Positions 9,136 through 18,475 of a stretch of DNA of 64,000 bases are shown here, one piece after another. The translations under genes and the position numbers were made by a program. Source of the DNA: Falsiroseomonas frigidaquae (lineage in GTDB: Bacteria > Pseudomonadota > Alphaproteobacteria > Acetobacterales > Acetobacteraceae); the NCBI RefSeq assembly GCF_012163145.1, contig NZ_JAAVTX010000006.1:248001-312000 (forward strand), in the 5' to 3' direction. The notes under the pieces were generated by a model. It was not told the DNA's origin. It did no database searches and worked only from the letters and a program-made list of their open reading frames with translations. Within the stretch, counting starts at the first letter, position 1; each line of letters starts with the position of its first letter.

Positions 9136-10023
9136 TCAGCCCCTTCCGAACAGGCCGGCGGGCCGCGTCAGCAGCACGATCGCCATGATGACGAAGACGA
9201 CGGTGGCGGAGGCTTCCGGATAGACCACCCGGGCCAGCCCCTCGATCAGCCCAAGCCCGAAGCCGGTGACGACGGACCCCATGATGGACCCCATGCCGCC
9301 GATGACCACCACGGCGAAGACGGTGATGATGAAGTTGGCGCCCATCGCCGGGTTCACCGAATAGATCGGCGCCGCCAGCACGCCGGCGAAGGCGGCGAGT
9401 GCGACGCCCGCGCCATAGGTCAGCGTCATCATCCGCGGCACGTTCACGCCGAAGGCCTGCACCAGTTCCGGCCGTTCCGTCGCCGCGCGCAGATAGGCGC
9501 CGATCTTGGTCTTCTCGATCACCAGCCAGGTGGCCAGGCACACCAGGAAGGAGGCAATGACCACCCAGACCCGGTAGCCGGGCAGGAACATGATGGGGAT
9601 GTCGATGTTCAGCGCGTTGAAGGCCGCCGGCGGCGCATAGGGCAGGCCGGAGGAGCCGAAGCCGTTGCGGAACACACCCTCGATGATCAGCGCCAGGCCG
9701 AAGGTCAGCAGCAGGCCGTAGAGGTGGTCCAGCTTGTACAATCGGGCGATCATGGTGCGTTCGATCACCACGCCGAAGGCGCCGACGATCAGCGGCGCCA
9801 GCACCAGCGCCCCCCAGTACGGGATGCCGGCCCAGGCCAGCAGCATCCAGGCGACGAAGGCGCCCATCATGAACTGCGCGCCGTGCGCGAAGTTGATGAC
9901 GTTCAGCATGCCGAAGATGATGGCAAGACCAAGCGAGAGCAGCGCGTAGAAGGCGCCGTTGACCAGCCCGAGGATCACCTGGGGCGCGGCCATCTCGAGT
10001 TCGAACAGCAGGTTTTCGATCAC
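9136..10023 (-). CDS. livH: Branched-chain-amino-acid-type ABC permease (LivH-like)
   Basis: 295 residues. GTG 10023 is the start (VIENLLFELEMAAPQV). It is a multispanning inner-membrane protein with the family landmarks NGAFYALLSLGLAIIFGMLN (about 22-41) and NFAHGAQFM, and the cytoplasmic loop LRAATERPELVQAFGVN that contacts the ATPases. It lies downstream of the binding-protein gene, with a 28-bp palindrome in the 106-nt gap, and 3 nt before livM. Confidence 0.92.
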   Translation of the reverse strand: MIENLLFELEMAAPQVILGLVNGAFYALLSLGLAIIFGMLNVINFAHGAQFMMGAFVAWMLLAWAGIPYWGALVLAPLIVGAFGVVIERTMIARLYKLDHLYGLLLTFGLALIIEGVFRNGFGSSGLPYAPPAAFNALNIDIPIMFLPGYRVWVVIASFLVCLATWLVIEKTKIGAYLRAATERPELVQAFGVNVPRMMTLTYGAGVALAAFAGVLAAPIYSVNPAMGANFIITVFAVVVIGGMGSIMGSVVTGFGLGLIEGLARVVYPEASATVVFVIMAIVLLTRPAGLFGRG

Positions 10024-10094
10024 CGGGCGCGGGCCTTCGTCGAGTTCAAGGCGGGGTCAGGCAGGATCGGGCGGCGCCTGCCCCCCTCACCCAA

Positions 10095-10122
10095 CCCTCT
10101 CCCCCCAATTGGGGGGAGAGGG
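10095..10122. repeat. 28-bp perfect palindrome between livK and livH
   Basis: The arm CCCTCTCCCCCCAA is followed directly by its complement. It belongs to the same C-run/G-run family as 3697-3752 and 14971-14995 and has the same position: immediately 3' of a binding-protein gene and 5' of a permease gene. The palindrome is preceded by a CCCCCCTCACCCAA stretch. Confidence 0.85.
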
Positions 10123-10129
10123 CTTTCCA

Positions 10130-11374
10130 TCAGCTACGGACCAGCGCGCAGCCGCCATCCGCCACGGGGCGGAAGGCCTGGTCGCCGGCGGTGGTGCCGA
10201 GCAGCTTGTAGTAGTCCCAGGCGCCGCGGCTCTCGGACGGGGCCTTCACCTCGAACAGGTAGCAGGGGTGGATCTTGCGGCCATCGGCGCGGATCGTGCC
10301 GTCGCCGAAGGCATCGTCGCTGGTCGGCATCGCCTTCATGCGGTTCACCGCCTCGACGCCAGAGGCCTTGGCCGCGGCCACACCCATGTCGCCCGCCGCC
10401 TTCAGGTAGTGCAGGACCGAGCCGTAGCAGCCGGCCTGGACCATGGAGGGCTTGATATTGCCCGGCATGGCGCCGAGGCGCTGGGTGAAGGCGCGGGTCT
10501 TGTCGTTCAGGTCCCAGTAGAAGGTCTCGGACAGCACCAGGCCCTGCGCCACTTCCAGGCCGAGCGAGTTGACGTCCGTGATGAACACCAGCAGCCCCGC
10601 CAGCTTCACGCGGCCGCCGCGGGTGATGCGGAATTCCGCCGCCTGCTTGATGGAGTTGATGGTATCGCCGCCCGCATTGGCCAGGCCGATGACCTGGGCG
10701 CGGGACCGCTGCGCCTGCTGCAGGTAGGAGGAGAAGTCGGTGGTGCCCGGGAAGGGTGTGCGGACGGCGCCCAGCACCTCACCGCCCTGCGCCTTGACGA
10801 AATTGCCCGTGTCACGCTCCAGCGCATGGCCGAAGGCGTAGTCGGCGGTGATGAAGAACCAGGACTTGCCGCCGGCCCGCACCATGGCGCCGCCGGTGGA
10901 ATTGGCCAGCATGTAGGTGTCGTAGGTCCAATGGACCGTGTTCGGCGAGCACTGCGCGCCGGTCAGGTCCGAGGTCGCGGCGCCGGAATTCAGGAAGACC
11001 TTGTTCTTCTCCCGCACCAGCGTGTTGACCGCGAGCGCGACGGAGGAGGTGGGCACATCCACCACCACGTCGATGCCGTCCCGGTCGATCCACTGGCGCA
11101 CCACGGTGGAGCCGACATCCGGGCGGTTCTGGTGGTCCGCCTGCACCACTTCCACGGTGACGCCGCGCTGGGTGATGCCGGATTCCTTCACGGCCAGTTC
11201 CACCGCCTGGGTGGAGCCCGGGCCGGACAGGTCGCGATAGGTGCCGGACTGGTCGTTCAGCACGCCGATGCGGATGGTGTTGGCGGCCTGGGCGCGGGCG
11301 CTGCGGAAGGGCAGCCCACCAAGGGCCGGTAGGGCGGCGGCGGCGCCGAGCAGCGTGCGGCGATTCATGGTCAT
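10130..11374 (-). CDS. livK: Branched-chain-amino-acid-type ABC transporter substrate-binding protein (LivK-like)
   Basis: 414 residues. ATG 11374 is chosen because GGGGAGA lies about 9 nt upstream; MNRR at 11368 is an alternative. The N terminus MTMNRRTLLGAAAALPALGG has a twin-arginine-like signal, cleaved near ARAQ. The mature part is a type I periplasmic-binding fold (Peripla_BP_6): IRIGVLNDQSGTYRDLSGPG, then VQADHQNRPDVGSTVVRQWI, and KSWFFITADYAFGHALERD. It captures the ligand in the periplasm for LivHM. It is third in the operon, after livG and livF. Confidence 0.9.
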   Translation of the reverse strand: MTMNRRTLLGAAAALPALGGLPFRSARAQAANTIRIGVLNDQSGTYRDLSGPGSTQAVELAVKESGITQRGVTVEVVQADHQNRPDVGSTVVRQWIDRDGIDVVVDVPTSSVALAVNTLVREKNKVFLNSGAATSDLTGAQCSPNTVHWTYDTYMLANSTGGAMVRAGGKSWFFITADYAFGHALERDTGNFVKAQGGEVLGAVRTPFPGTTDFSSYLQQAQRSRAQVIGLANAGGDTINSIKQAAEFRITRGGRVKLAGLLVFITDVNSLGLEVAQGLVLSETFYWDLNDKTRAFTQRLGAMPGNIKPSMVQAGCYGSVLHYLKAAGDMGVAAAKASGVEAVNRMKAMPTSDDAFGDGTIRADGRKIHPCYLFEVKAPSESRGAWDYYKLLGTTAGDQAFRPVADGGCALVRS

Positions 11375-11416
11375 GTCTTGGATTCTCCCCAGAATGTTCA
11401 AGTCCGGCCCAGGCTG

Positions 11417-12124
11417 TCAGACGCCCAGGTATTCGTGCAGCCGGTCGAGGCTGGAGGCGAGTTGCCCGTTCTCCACCATGTCCACGACGCGGCCGTGTTC
11501 CATCACATAGTGCCGGTCCGCCACGGTCTGGGCGAAGCGGAAATTCTGCTCGACCAGCAGCACGGTGAAGCCGCGCTGCTTGATCTCCCGGATCATGGCG
11601 CCGATCTGCTGCACGATGACCGGGGCCAGGCCCTCGGAGGGTTCGTCCAGCAGCAGCAGGCGGGCGCCGGTGCGCAGGATGCGGGCAATGGCCAGCATCT
11701 GCTGCTCGCCGCCCGAAAGCTTCGTGCCCGGGCTGCGGGCGCGTTCCTTGAGGTTCGGGAACAGCGTGTAGATCTCGTCCAACCCGAGGCCGCCCGGCGC
11801 GATCACCGGCGGCAGCATAAGGTTTTCCGTCACGTCGAGGCTCGCGAAAATGCCGCGCTCCTCGGGGCAATAGGCGATGCCGGTGCGGGCGATGAGGTCG
11901 GAGCGCAGGCCGATCGTCTCCCGCCCCTCGAACTTGATGCTGCCCGAGCGCCGCCCCACCAGCCCCATCATGGATCGCAAGGTGGAGGTCTTGCCGGCGC
12001 CGTTGCGGCCGAGCAGCGTCACCACCTCCCCCGGATGGATATCCAGGGAGACGCCGTGCAGCACATGGCTTTCGCCGTACCAGGCCTCCAGGTCGCGAAT
12101 CTCCAGCATGGCGGCATTAGACAT
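11417..12124 (-). CDS. livF: Branched-chain-type ABC transporter ATP-binding protein (LivF-like)
   Basis: 235 residues, typical length. Walker A GRNGAGKT is at 39-46, the signature is LSGGEQQMLAIARIL, Walker B is LLLLDEPSEGL, and the switch segment is LLVEQNF. The start overlaps the 3' end of livG by 8 nt. It acts as a heterodimer with LivG at the cytoplasmic face of the LivHM channel. Confidence 0.94.
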   Translation of the reverse strand: MSNAAMLEIRDLEAWYGESHVLHGVSLDIHPGEVVTLLGRNGAGKTSTLRSMMGLVGRRSGSIKFEGRETIGLRSDLIARTGIAYCPEERGIFASLDVTENLMLPPVIAPGGLGLDEIYTLFPNLKERARSPGTKLSGGEQQMLAIARILRTGARLLLLDEPSEGLAPVIVQQIGAMIREIKQRGFTVLLVEQNFRFAQTVADRHYVMEHGRVVDMVENGQLASSLDRLHEYLGV

Positions 12125-12893
12125 GCTGGGTGCCTCCCGCGATCGAGGGATCGGTGCCGAGATAGGCGGCCTGGACTTCCGGGTTGCGGGACACGGTGGC
12201 GTAATCCCCCTGCGCCAGCACGCGGCCGCGCGTCAGCACCGTGATGGTGTCGCACAGTCCTTCCACCACCTTCAGGTTGTGCTCCACCAGCAGCACCGTG
12301 CGCCCGGCGGCGACGCGCTTCACCAGGGTGACGATGCGGTCCACATCCTCATGCGTCATGCCGGCGGTGGGCTCGTCCAGCAGCATCATCACGGGATCGA
12401 GCGCGAGTGTCGTCGCAATCTCCAGCGCCCGCTTGCGGCCATAGGGAAGCTGCCCGGCCGCGTGGCGGGCGTAGCCGGTAAGCCCGACATCCTCCAGCAG
12501 CTGCATCGCCCGGTCGTCATACTGGCGCAGCAGGCTCTCGCCACGCCAGAAGTCGAAGGACCCGCCGCGCTGGCGCTGTAGCGCCAGGCGCACATTCTCC
12601 AGCACCGTCAGGTTCGGGAACACCGCGGAGATCTGGAAGGACCGCACCAGGCCCAGCCGCGCCACCTCCGCCGGCTTCATGCCGGTGATGTCCCGCCCAT
12701 CGTAGCGGATGCTGCCCCGCGTCGGCGGCAGGAACTTGGTCAGCAGGTTGAAGCAGGTGGTCTTGCCGGCCCCGTTGGGGCCGATCAGACCATGGATGCT
12801 GCCGCGCGCGACCTGCAGCCGCACATCGCTGACCGCGGCGAAGCCCCGGAACTCCTTCGTCAGCCCCTCGGTCTCGAGGATCGTATCGACCAC
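12117..12893 (-). CDS. livG: Branched-chain-type ABC transporter ATP-binding protein (LivG-like)
   Basis: 258 residues. Walker A GPNGAGKTT is at 38-46, the Q-loop region is RSFQISAVFPNLTVLENV, the signature is degenerate (LPYGRKRALEIATTL, as usual in LivG), and Walker B is MMLLDEPTAGM. It is the first gene of the liv operon. The 190-nt space upstream, shared with the end of the TRAP operon, should hold the promoter, but no convincing -35/-10 pair was found. Confidence 0.93.
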   Translation of the reverse strand: MVDTILETEGLTKEFRGFAAVSDVRLQVARGSIHGLIGPNGAGKTTCFNLLTKFLPPTRGSIRYDGRDITGMKPAEVARLGLVRSFQISAVFPNLTVLENVRLALQRQRGGSFDFWRGESLLRQYDDRAMQLLEDVGLTGYARHAAGQLPYGRKRALEIATTLALDPVMMLLDEPTAGMTHEDVDRIVTLVKRVAAGRTVLLVEHNLKVVEGLCDTITVLTRGRVLAQGDYATVSRNPEVQAAYLGTDPSIAGGTQHV

Positions 12894-13051
12894 TCGTGGA
12901 CGCCCCCAATTGTCTTGTTATGGCACCGGCTGCATCGCGGCGGTGGTCCGCCGTCAACGCATGGCCGATGCGCTTCTGCGACATTTGTGCAGGCTGTCCG
13001 GGCAAGACGCAAGTGAAGGAAACGCATCACCTGATGGGAAGCCCAACCTTT

Positions 13052-13078
13052 CAGCGGCATGCCGCTGGCACGCCAGCC
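13052..13078 (-). terminator. Double hairpin after dctM-like gene
   Basis: CAGCGGCATGCCGCTG (13052-13067) is a 16-bp perfect palindrome. It partly overlaps GCTGGC-AC-GCCAGC (13065-13078). Both lie within 31 nt of the dctM stop at 13083, on the side where its transcript ends. Confidence 0.5.
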
Positions 13079-13082
13079 GGGA

Positions 13083-14393
13083 CTAGTTGAACATGAGCGT
13101 AAGGCCGGGAACCGCCACGATCAGCGCCAGTACCGCCAGCATCACCGCGATGAAGGGAATGCAGCCGGCAAAGATCGTTTCCAGTCCGATGCGCCGGTCG
13201 TTCAACGTCGCCTTGACGGCGAAGGCGCCGATGCCAAAGGGCGGCGTCAGCAACCCCACCTCCACCGCGATCACGGTGATGATCCCGAAGTGGATCAGGT
13301 CCAGGTTGAAGGCCATGGCGATGGGGGCGGCGATCGGCGTGACGATCAGCAGGATGGAAGAACTGTCCACGATCATGCCGAGCAGCAGCACGAACAGGAT
13401 GTAGACGAACAGGAACCCATAGACGCCGAGCCCCAGCGCCTGGATCAGGTCCGCGATGGAGGCCGGGATGCCGGCCATGGTCAGCATCCGCGAATACATG
13501 CTGGCGGCGATCAGCAGGAACAGGATGCCGACCGAGACGAAGCCGGTCTCCACCAGGATGCGCCAGAACTTTTGCAAATTCAGCCGCCGCCGCAGCAGGG
13601 CGATGACCAGCGCGCCGAAGGCGCCCACCGCGCCGGCCTCCGTCGGCGTGAAATAGCCGCTGTAGAGGCCGCCCAGCACCAGGGCGATCAGCGTCGTGAT
13701 CGGCACCGACTTCATCAGCAGGCTGCCCGCGGTTTCCTCCGGCGGCGGGGCGACGGTGGCGGAGACGGGCTGCACCCAGTCCGGCCGGAAGGTCGCCATC
13801 AGCCAGATCATCAGCATGAAGCCCGCCGCCATCACCAGGCCGGGGATGATGCCCGCCAGGAACAGCCGCCCGATCGAGACCTCCGCCAGCACGCCATAGA
13901 TGATCAGCAGCAGGGAGGGCGGGATCAGCATGCCGAGGATGGAACTGCCCGCGACGCAGCCCACGGCGAAGCGCGGCGTATAGCCGAATCGCATCATCTG
14001 CGGCACCGCCACCTTGGTGAAGACCGCCGCCGAGGCGATGGAGATCCCGGTGACGGCGCCGAACACCGCATTCGCCAGCACGGTCGCCATGCCCAGGCCG
14101 CCGCGCAACCGCCGCAGCAGGTGCTGCGCCACCTCGAAGGTGTCCTTGCCGACGTCGCTGACGGAGACCAGCAGTCCCATCAAGACGAAAAGCGGAATCG
14201 TGGCGAAGAGGTAGTCCGAGATGGCGGCATAGGAGGCCAGCGCCAGAAGCCGCCCGGCCAGGTCCCAATTCTCCCGGATCAGCCCGATGCCGATGTAGGA
14301 AAGAAAAACCAGGCCGATACCGATCGGCACGCCGGCCAGCACCAGCCCCGCCATGATGGCGATGAGCGCGAGGCCGATCTCGATCTCGATCAT
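13083..14393 (-). CDS. dctM: TRAP transporter large permease subunit (DctM)
   Basis: 436 residues, about 12 hydrophobic spans, standard DctM length. The start ATG 14393 overlaps the dctQ stop (ATGA). Landmarks include GVPIGIGLVFLSYIGIGL near residue 21, NAVFGAVTGISIASAAVF, and GMLIPPSLLLIIYG. The later IVDSSSILLIVTPIAAPI region helps form the sodium and ligand-coupling core. It works with DctQ and the periplasmic DctP just upstream. The transporter follows a Mo-hydroxylase in the same operon. Confidence 0.94.
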   Translation of the reverse strand: MIEIEIGLALIAIMAGLVLAGVPIGIGLVFLSYIGIGLIRENWDLAGRLLALASYAAISDYLFATIPLFVLMGLLVSVSDVGKDTFEVAQHLLRRLRGGLGMATVLANAVFGAVTGISIASAAVFTKVAVPQMMRFGYTPRFAVGCVAGSSILGMLIPPSLLLIIYGVLAEVSIGRLFLAGIIPGLVMAAGFMLMIWLMATFRPDWVQPVSATVAPPPEETAGSLLMKSVPITTLIALVLGGLYSGYFTPTEAGAVGAFGALVIALLRRRLNLQKFWRILVETGFVSVGILFLLIAASMYSRMLTMAGIPASIADLIQALGLGVYGFLFVYILFVLLLGMIVDSSSILLIVTPIAAPIAMAFNLDLIHFGIITVIAVEVGLLTPPFGIGAFAVKATLNDRRIGLETIFAGCIPFIAVMLAVLALIVAVPGLTLMFN

Positions 14394-14950
14394 GCCGGCG
14401 TCCCTGCGAAGGCGCGCTTCAAACCCATCGCCACCTGCACCAGGCTGGCCAGCGCCGCGCCTGCGCAGCCGACCAGGATGGCGAGGCGGATCGGCCAGGT
14501 CGGCAGCGTCCAGACGCCCTGCACGCCGAAGAACTCGTTCTGCTCCCAGGCATCGGTGAATTGCGGCAGCGTGGCCCGGAAGATCACCAGGAAGACGAAG
14601 ACGCCGATGCCGGCGAACACCGCCTCCAGCGCCTGCCCGGCGCGCGGGCTGCGCGCCGCGAGGCGATTGAGAAACATGTCCGCCCGCGTCATGCGCTGCC
14701 AATGGATCGCCGCCGGCAATTGCAGGAAGACGATGACGACGATGAGCATGGAGGAGATTTCCGCCACGCCATTCAGCGGCGCGTTGAAGAAGGACCGGCC
14801 GATCACGTCGCTGACGATCAGCACCATCATCGCCGCAATCATCAGCGTGCCGAGGCTGTTCAGCAGCCATAGCGCCAGGCCAAAGGCATCCTTCGGTGGC
14901 CGTGCCGCTTCCTCCTGCGCCGCATCGCTGATGCTATCCAACTCCGCCAT
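14390..14950 (-). CDS. dctQ: TRAP transporter small permease subunit (DctQ)
   Basis: 186 residues with four predicted spans (about 25-47, 60-82, 105-127, 150-172) and a charged N-terminal tail, as expected for DctQ. Motifs are IVSDVIGRSFFNAPLNGVAE and QLPAAIHWQRMTRADMFL. It binds DctM in the inner membrane. It is separated from dctP by 63 nt containing a GC-rich hairpin, while the dctM start overlaps its stop. Confidence 0.92.
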   Translation of the reverse strand: MAELDSISDAAQEEAARPPKDAFGLALWLLNSLGTLMIAAMMVLIVSDVIGRSFFNAPLNGVAEISSMLIVVIVFLQLPAAIHWQRMTRADMFLNRLAARSPRAGQALEAVFAGIGVFVFLVIFRATLPQFTDAWEQNEFFGVQGVWTLPTWPIRLAILVGCAGAALASLVQVAMGLKRAFAGTPA

Positions 14951-14970
14951 ACGGCATGTCCCGTAAAAAG

Positions 14971-14995
14971 CCCTCCCCCCTTCTCAGGGGGAGGG
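14971..14995. repeat. GC-rich hairpin between dctP and dctQ
   Basis: CCCTCCCCC and GGGGGAGGG face each other across a 7-nt loop, followed by TTGGGTGGGGGGG. It is the third member of the family at 3697-3752 and 10095-10122 and again lies between a periplasmic binding-protein gene and its permease gene. Confidence 0.8.
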
Positions 14996-15013
14996 TTGGG
15001 TGGGGGGGTAGGA

Positions 15014-16081
15014 TCAGGCCGTCCAGGCGCGCCCAGGCGTGGCGCCACCGGCGCGCAGCCCGTCCATATAGGCCGCCAGCACCTTCTTCGCCGGCTGGCC
15101 GCGGCCCTCATTGGTGCGCGCCCAGTCGCCAGCGATATCCGGCAGGCCATCGACCCAGCGCTGGCGTTCCGCGGCCGGCAGGGTGGAGAGCTCGGCGCCC
15201 TTCGCCACCATCTCCCGCATATTCGCCTCGCTGGTTTCCAGCACGCGATTGGTAAGCGCCGCGGTGTACGCCTTGCCGCCGGTACGGAAGGCGGCCTGCA
15301 CCACCGGGTCCAGGCGGTTGAAGGTCTGCCTGTTCATGCCGATGCCGCCGACATACATGCAGCCGATATTCACCTTGGTGATGTACTTCGCCACCTCATG
15401 CACCCGCACCGGGAAGATGCCGGAGGGGAAGGACATGGTGCCCTCGCTCACGCCGGTCTGGATATCCGTGTAGTAGGTGGTCAGCGCGCCATTCACCGGC
15501 ACCGCGCCGGTGCCGCCGAGCCAGGTGGCGGAGACGCCGGGCGCGCTGATCTTGCGGTTGCGCAGGTCCTCCACCGTGCGCACCGGGAAGGTGGTCCAGA
15601 GGTCATAGGTCTCGGTCCCGCAGGTGCCGAGATAGACCATGTTGTTGTCGGTCCAGGCCTTCTGCATCTCCGGCATCTCGGCCGTCATCTTCTCCATCAC
15701 ATCGACCTGCAGGCGCAGGTTGTCGGTGGCGAAGGGCGTGAAGTAGGTGACGTTCTGCAGCGGCATGGCGCTGCCTTCCCACAGGGTGCCGACGAAGCCG
15801 ACATCGGTGATGCCGTCCTTCACCGCGTTGCGCGTCTCCGTGAAGCGGTACAGCGTGCCGCCGAAGGCCTCGCGCCAGCGGATGCGGAAGCGGGTGTTCT
15901 CCAGCGCCTGGTTCACCGCCGGCATCAGCGCCTGCTGCATCGCCCAGATCCAGGCGATGGTGGTGGGGTGGGAGGCGGCGATGGTGATGTTGATCTGCGT
16001 CTGCGCCGCCAGAACCGAAGGCGCGGCGAGCGGGGCGGCGGCGGCGGTGCCGAGCAGCGCCCGGCGGGTGATGCTGTGCAT
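15014..16081 (-). CDS. dctP: TRAP transporter solute-binding protein (DctP family)
   Basis: 355 residues. The N terminus MHSITRRALLGTAAAAPLAA is a Tat-like signal peptide cleaved near VLAA-QT. The mature part has the DctP fold: ITIAASHPTTIAWIWAMQQA, then VRTVEDLRNRKISAPG, the region that carries the ligand-carboxylate arginine in this family, and EVAKYITKVNIG. It is encoded 18 nt after the Mo-hydroxylase large subunit, so it is probably in the same transcript. The likely ligand is the organic acid handled by that enzyme; this is inference. Confidence 0.92.
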   Translation of the reverse strand: MHSITRRALLGTAAAAPLAAPSVLAAQTQINITIAASHPTTIAWIWAMQQALMPAVNQALENTRFRIRWREAFGGTLYRFTETRNAVKDGITDVGFVGTLWEGSAMPLQNVTYFTPFATDNLRLQVDVMEKMTAEMPEMQKAWTDNNMVYLGTCGTETYDLWTTFPVRTVEDLRNRKISAPGVSATWLGGTGAVPVNGALTTYYTDIQTGVSEGTMSFPSGIFPVRVHEVAKYITKVNIGCMYVGGIGMNRQTFNRLDPVVQAAFRTGGKAYTAALTNRVLETSEANMREMVAKGAELSTLPAAERQRWVDGLPDIAGDWARTNEGRGQPAKKVLAAYMDGLRAGGATPGRAWTA

Positions 16082-16099
16082 GTTCGTTCTCCCTGTTGT

Positions 16100-18475
16100 T
16101 CAGATCTTGCCGAGCGCCGGGAGGATGCGCGCGGGTGTGAAGGGTTGTGCGAAGACGCGCGCGCCGAAGGGCCGCAGCGCGTCGTTGATGGCGTTCTGCA
16201 CGGCGGCCGGCGCGCCCGCCGTTCCCGCCTCCCCCGCGCCCTTGGCGCCCAGGGCCGATTCCTTCGTCGGTGTCTCGACATGCGCCACCGCGATATCCGG
16301 CATCTCGCCCGACATCGGCAGCAGGTAGTCGGCGAGGCTGCCGGTCAACAGTTGCCCCTCCGGCGAATAGACGCAGTGTTCCAGCAGCGCGCCGCCGAGG
16401 CCCTGCACCACGCCACCGCGGATCTGCTCGTCCACCAGCATCGGGTTGATGACGGTGCCACAATCCTCGACGCACCAATGCCTCAGCAGCTTCACGAAGC
16501 CGGTCTCGACATCGACTTCCAGGTAGCTGGCCTGCGCGCCGTTGGTGAAGGCGAAGGGATAATCCTTCGGCGTATAGTGCCGCGTCGCCACCAGCTCCCG
16601 CGGCAGATCCTTTGGCAGCGTATCGCCGCGGAAATAGACGATGCGGCCAAGCTCTTCCAAAGGCAGCCTTTCGGCGCCGGTGTCGCGATCCACCACGGCG
16701 TCGCCGCGCACATCCAGGCTTTCGGGCGCGGCCTGCAGCATGGCGCCGGCAATCACCAGGATCTGCTCGCGCAGCGCATTGCCTGCCTGCAGCGCCGCTT
16801 CTCCGCCGATGCCCGCGCCGCGGCTGGCCCAGGTGCCGCCGCCATAGGGCGTGGTCTCCGTATCGCCGGTGGTGACGCGCACACGCGAAAGATCGACGCC
16901 GACGGCGCCGGCGACGATCTGCGCCAGCATCGCCTCCGTCCCCTGCCCCTGCTCCGTGACGCCGGAGGCGATGGCGACGCTGCCATCGGGGTCGAGCCGC
17001 ACCGTCGCGCCGTCCATCGCGGAAATCCGTGCGCCGCCGATGCCGTACATGAAGGGCGAGGGATTGGTCAGCTCGATGAAGCTGGCGATGCCGATGCCGC
17101 GATACACGCCCTTCGCGCGCAGCGCATCGCGTTCCGCCTTCAGCCCTTCGTAGTCCATCATCGCCAGCAGCTTGGTCAGGCAGGCGTGGTGCGACAGCCC
17201 CTCGAAGGCCAGGCCGGCGAGATTGCGGAAAGGATAGACGTCATCAGCCAGAAGATTGCGCCGGCGGATTTCGGCGGGGTCCATGCCGATCGCCTCGGCG
17301 GCGAGATCCACCAGCCCTTCCGTCACCGTGGTGGCGATCGGGTGGCCTACGGCGCGGTACTGGCAGGTGGGCGTCTTGTTCTGGAACACCACCGTTGTGC
17401 GCGCCTTGTAGCCGCGCAGCCCATAGGGCCCGCCACACAGGTTCACCACCTGGTTGCCCTCGACCGCGGAGGTGCGCGGATAGACGGAATAGGGGCCGAT
17501 GCCGGTGAGGTCATCGATCTCCATCGCGGTGATCACGCCGTCCTTCGTCACCGCCGCACGCGCCGCGATGCGATGGTCGCGGGCGTGGATGTCGGAGACC
17601 ATGCCCTCCATCCGGTCGGCGGCGAATTTCACCGGGCGGCCCAGCATCTTCGACAGCGCCGCCGTCGCCATCTCGTCGGGATAGACATGCACCTTGATGC
17701 CGTAGCTGCCGCCGACGTCGCGGCATACCACGCGCACATCACCCTCGCGCAGGCCCAGGTGTTTCGCGAAGACCGTCTGCATCATGTGCGGCGCCTGGTT
17801 CGAATGGTACGCCGTCAGGCGACCCTCCGCCGGGTTGTAGTCCGCCAGGATGGCGCGGCCCTCCAGGCAGACTCCGGTGTGCCGTCCGGTGTGGAACACC
17901 GCCTGCACCACCACGCTCTCCGCATCGGCGAAACACGCATCCGGCTCGCCGCCGACATGCTCGCGCGTGAAGGCCAGGTTGTCGCCCAGATCCGGGTGGA
18001 TCACCGGCGTGCCGGTAGCGAGTGCCGCTTCCATATCCACCGCCGCCGGCAGTTCCTGCCACGCCACCTCGACCAGCCCGACCGCATCCTCCGCCTCCGC
18101 CCGCGTCCGCGCGACGACGGCGACAACCGGCTCCCCCTGCCAGCAGGCGCGATCCACGACAAGTGCGTGCTGCGGCGCGGATTTCAGGCCCTTCAGATGG
18201 TGCAGCACGCCGACCCAGGGCGTGCAGACCGCGGCCATCTCCGCCCCCGTCACCACCCGCACCACGCCGGGCGCGGCCTTTGCCGCCGTGCTGTCGATGG
18301 AAAGGATACGCGCATGGGCGTGCGGGCTGCGCAGGAAGGCGACATGGACCATGCGCGGCAGGCGCAGGTCGTCCACATACTGCCCGCGCCCCGCCACCAG
18401 CCGCTTCGCATTCGGCCGCGGCACGGAGCGCCCGATGTAGGAATTGGGCCGATCAACCGACGAAAGCTCGTTCAT
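16100..18475 (-). CDS. Xanthine-oxidase-family molybdopterin-binding subunit (CoxL/CutL-like)
   Basis: 791 residues, full length for a Mo-hydroxylase large subunit. Residues about 18-125 form the aldehyde-oxidase a/b hammerhead (IGRSVPRPNAKRLVAGRGQY). The molybdopterin domain includes DVGGSYGIKVHVYPDE, TCQYRAVGHP and the C-terminal KGAGEAGTAGAP, whose Glu (about residue 749) is the expected proton acceptor. The AYxCSFR loop of true CO dehydrogenase is absent, so it should hydroxylate an organic ring or aldehyde rather than oxidise CO. It overlaps the 2Fe-2S subunit gene (ATGA at 18472-18475) and precedes dctP. It is cytoplasmic, with no signal peptide. Confidence 0.92.
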   Translation of the reverse strand: MNELSSVDRPNSYIGRSVPRPNAKRLVAGRGQYVDDLRLPRMVHVAFLRSPHAHARILSIDSTAAKAAPGVVRVVTGAEMAAVCTPWVGVLHHLKGLKSAPQHALVVDRACWQGEPVVAVVARTRAEAEDAVGLVEVAWQELPAAVDMEAALATGTPVIHPDLGDNLAFTREHVGGEPDACFADAESVVVQAVFHTGRHTGVCLEGRAILADYNPAEGRLTAYHSNQAPHMMQTVFAKHLGLREGDVRVVCRDVGGSYGIKVHVYPDEMATAALSKMLGRPVKFAADRMEGMVSDIHARDHRIAARAAVTKDGVITAMEIDDLTGIGPYSVYPRTSAVEGNQVVNLCGGPYGLRGYKARTTVVFQNKTPTCQYRAVGHPIATTVTEGLVDLAAEAIGMDPAEIRRRNLLADDVYPFRNLAGLAFEGLSHHACLTKLLAMMDYEGLKAERDALRAKGVYRGIGIASFIELTNPSPFMYGIGGARISAMDGATVRLDPDGSVAIASGVTEQGQGTEAMLAQIVAGAVGVDLSRVRVTTGDTETTPYGGGTWASRGAGIGGEAALQAGNALREQILVIAGAMLQAAPESLDVRGDAVVDRDTGAERLPLEELGRIVYFRGDTLPKDLPRELVATRHYTPKDYPFAFTNGAQASYLEVDVETGFVKLLRHWCVEDCGTVINPMLVDEQIRGGVVQGLGGALLEHCVYSPEGQLLTGSLADYLLPMSGEMPDIAVAHVETPTKESALGAKGAGEAGTAGAPAAVQNAINDALRPFGARVFAQPFTPARILPALGKI

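Noticed and set aside
16100-18475. Aerobic CO dehydrogenase large subunit (form I)
   Set aside because: The AYxCSFR active-site loop is missing, so a general Mo-hydroxylase call is safer.
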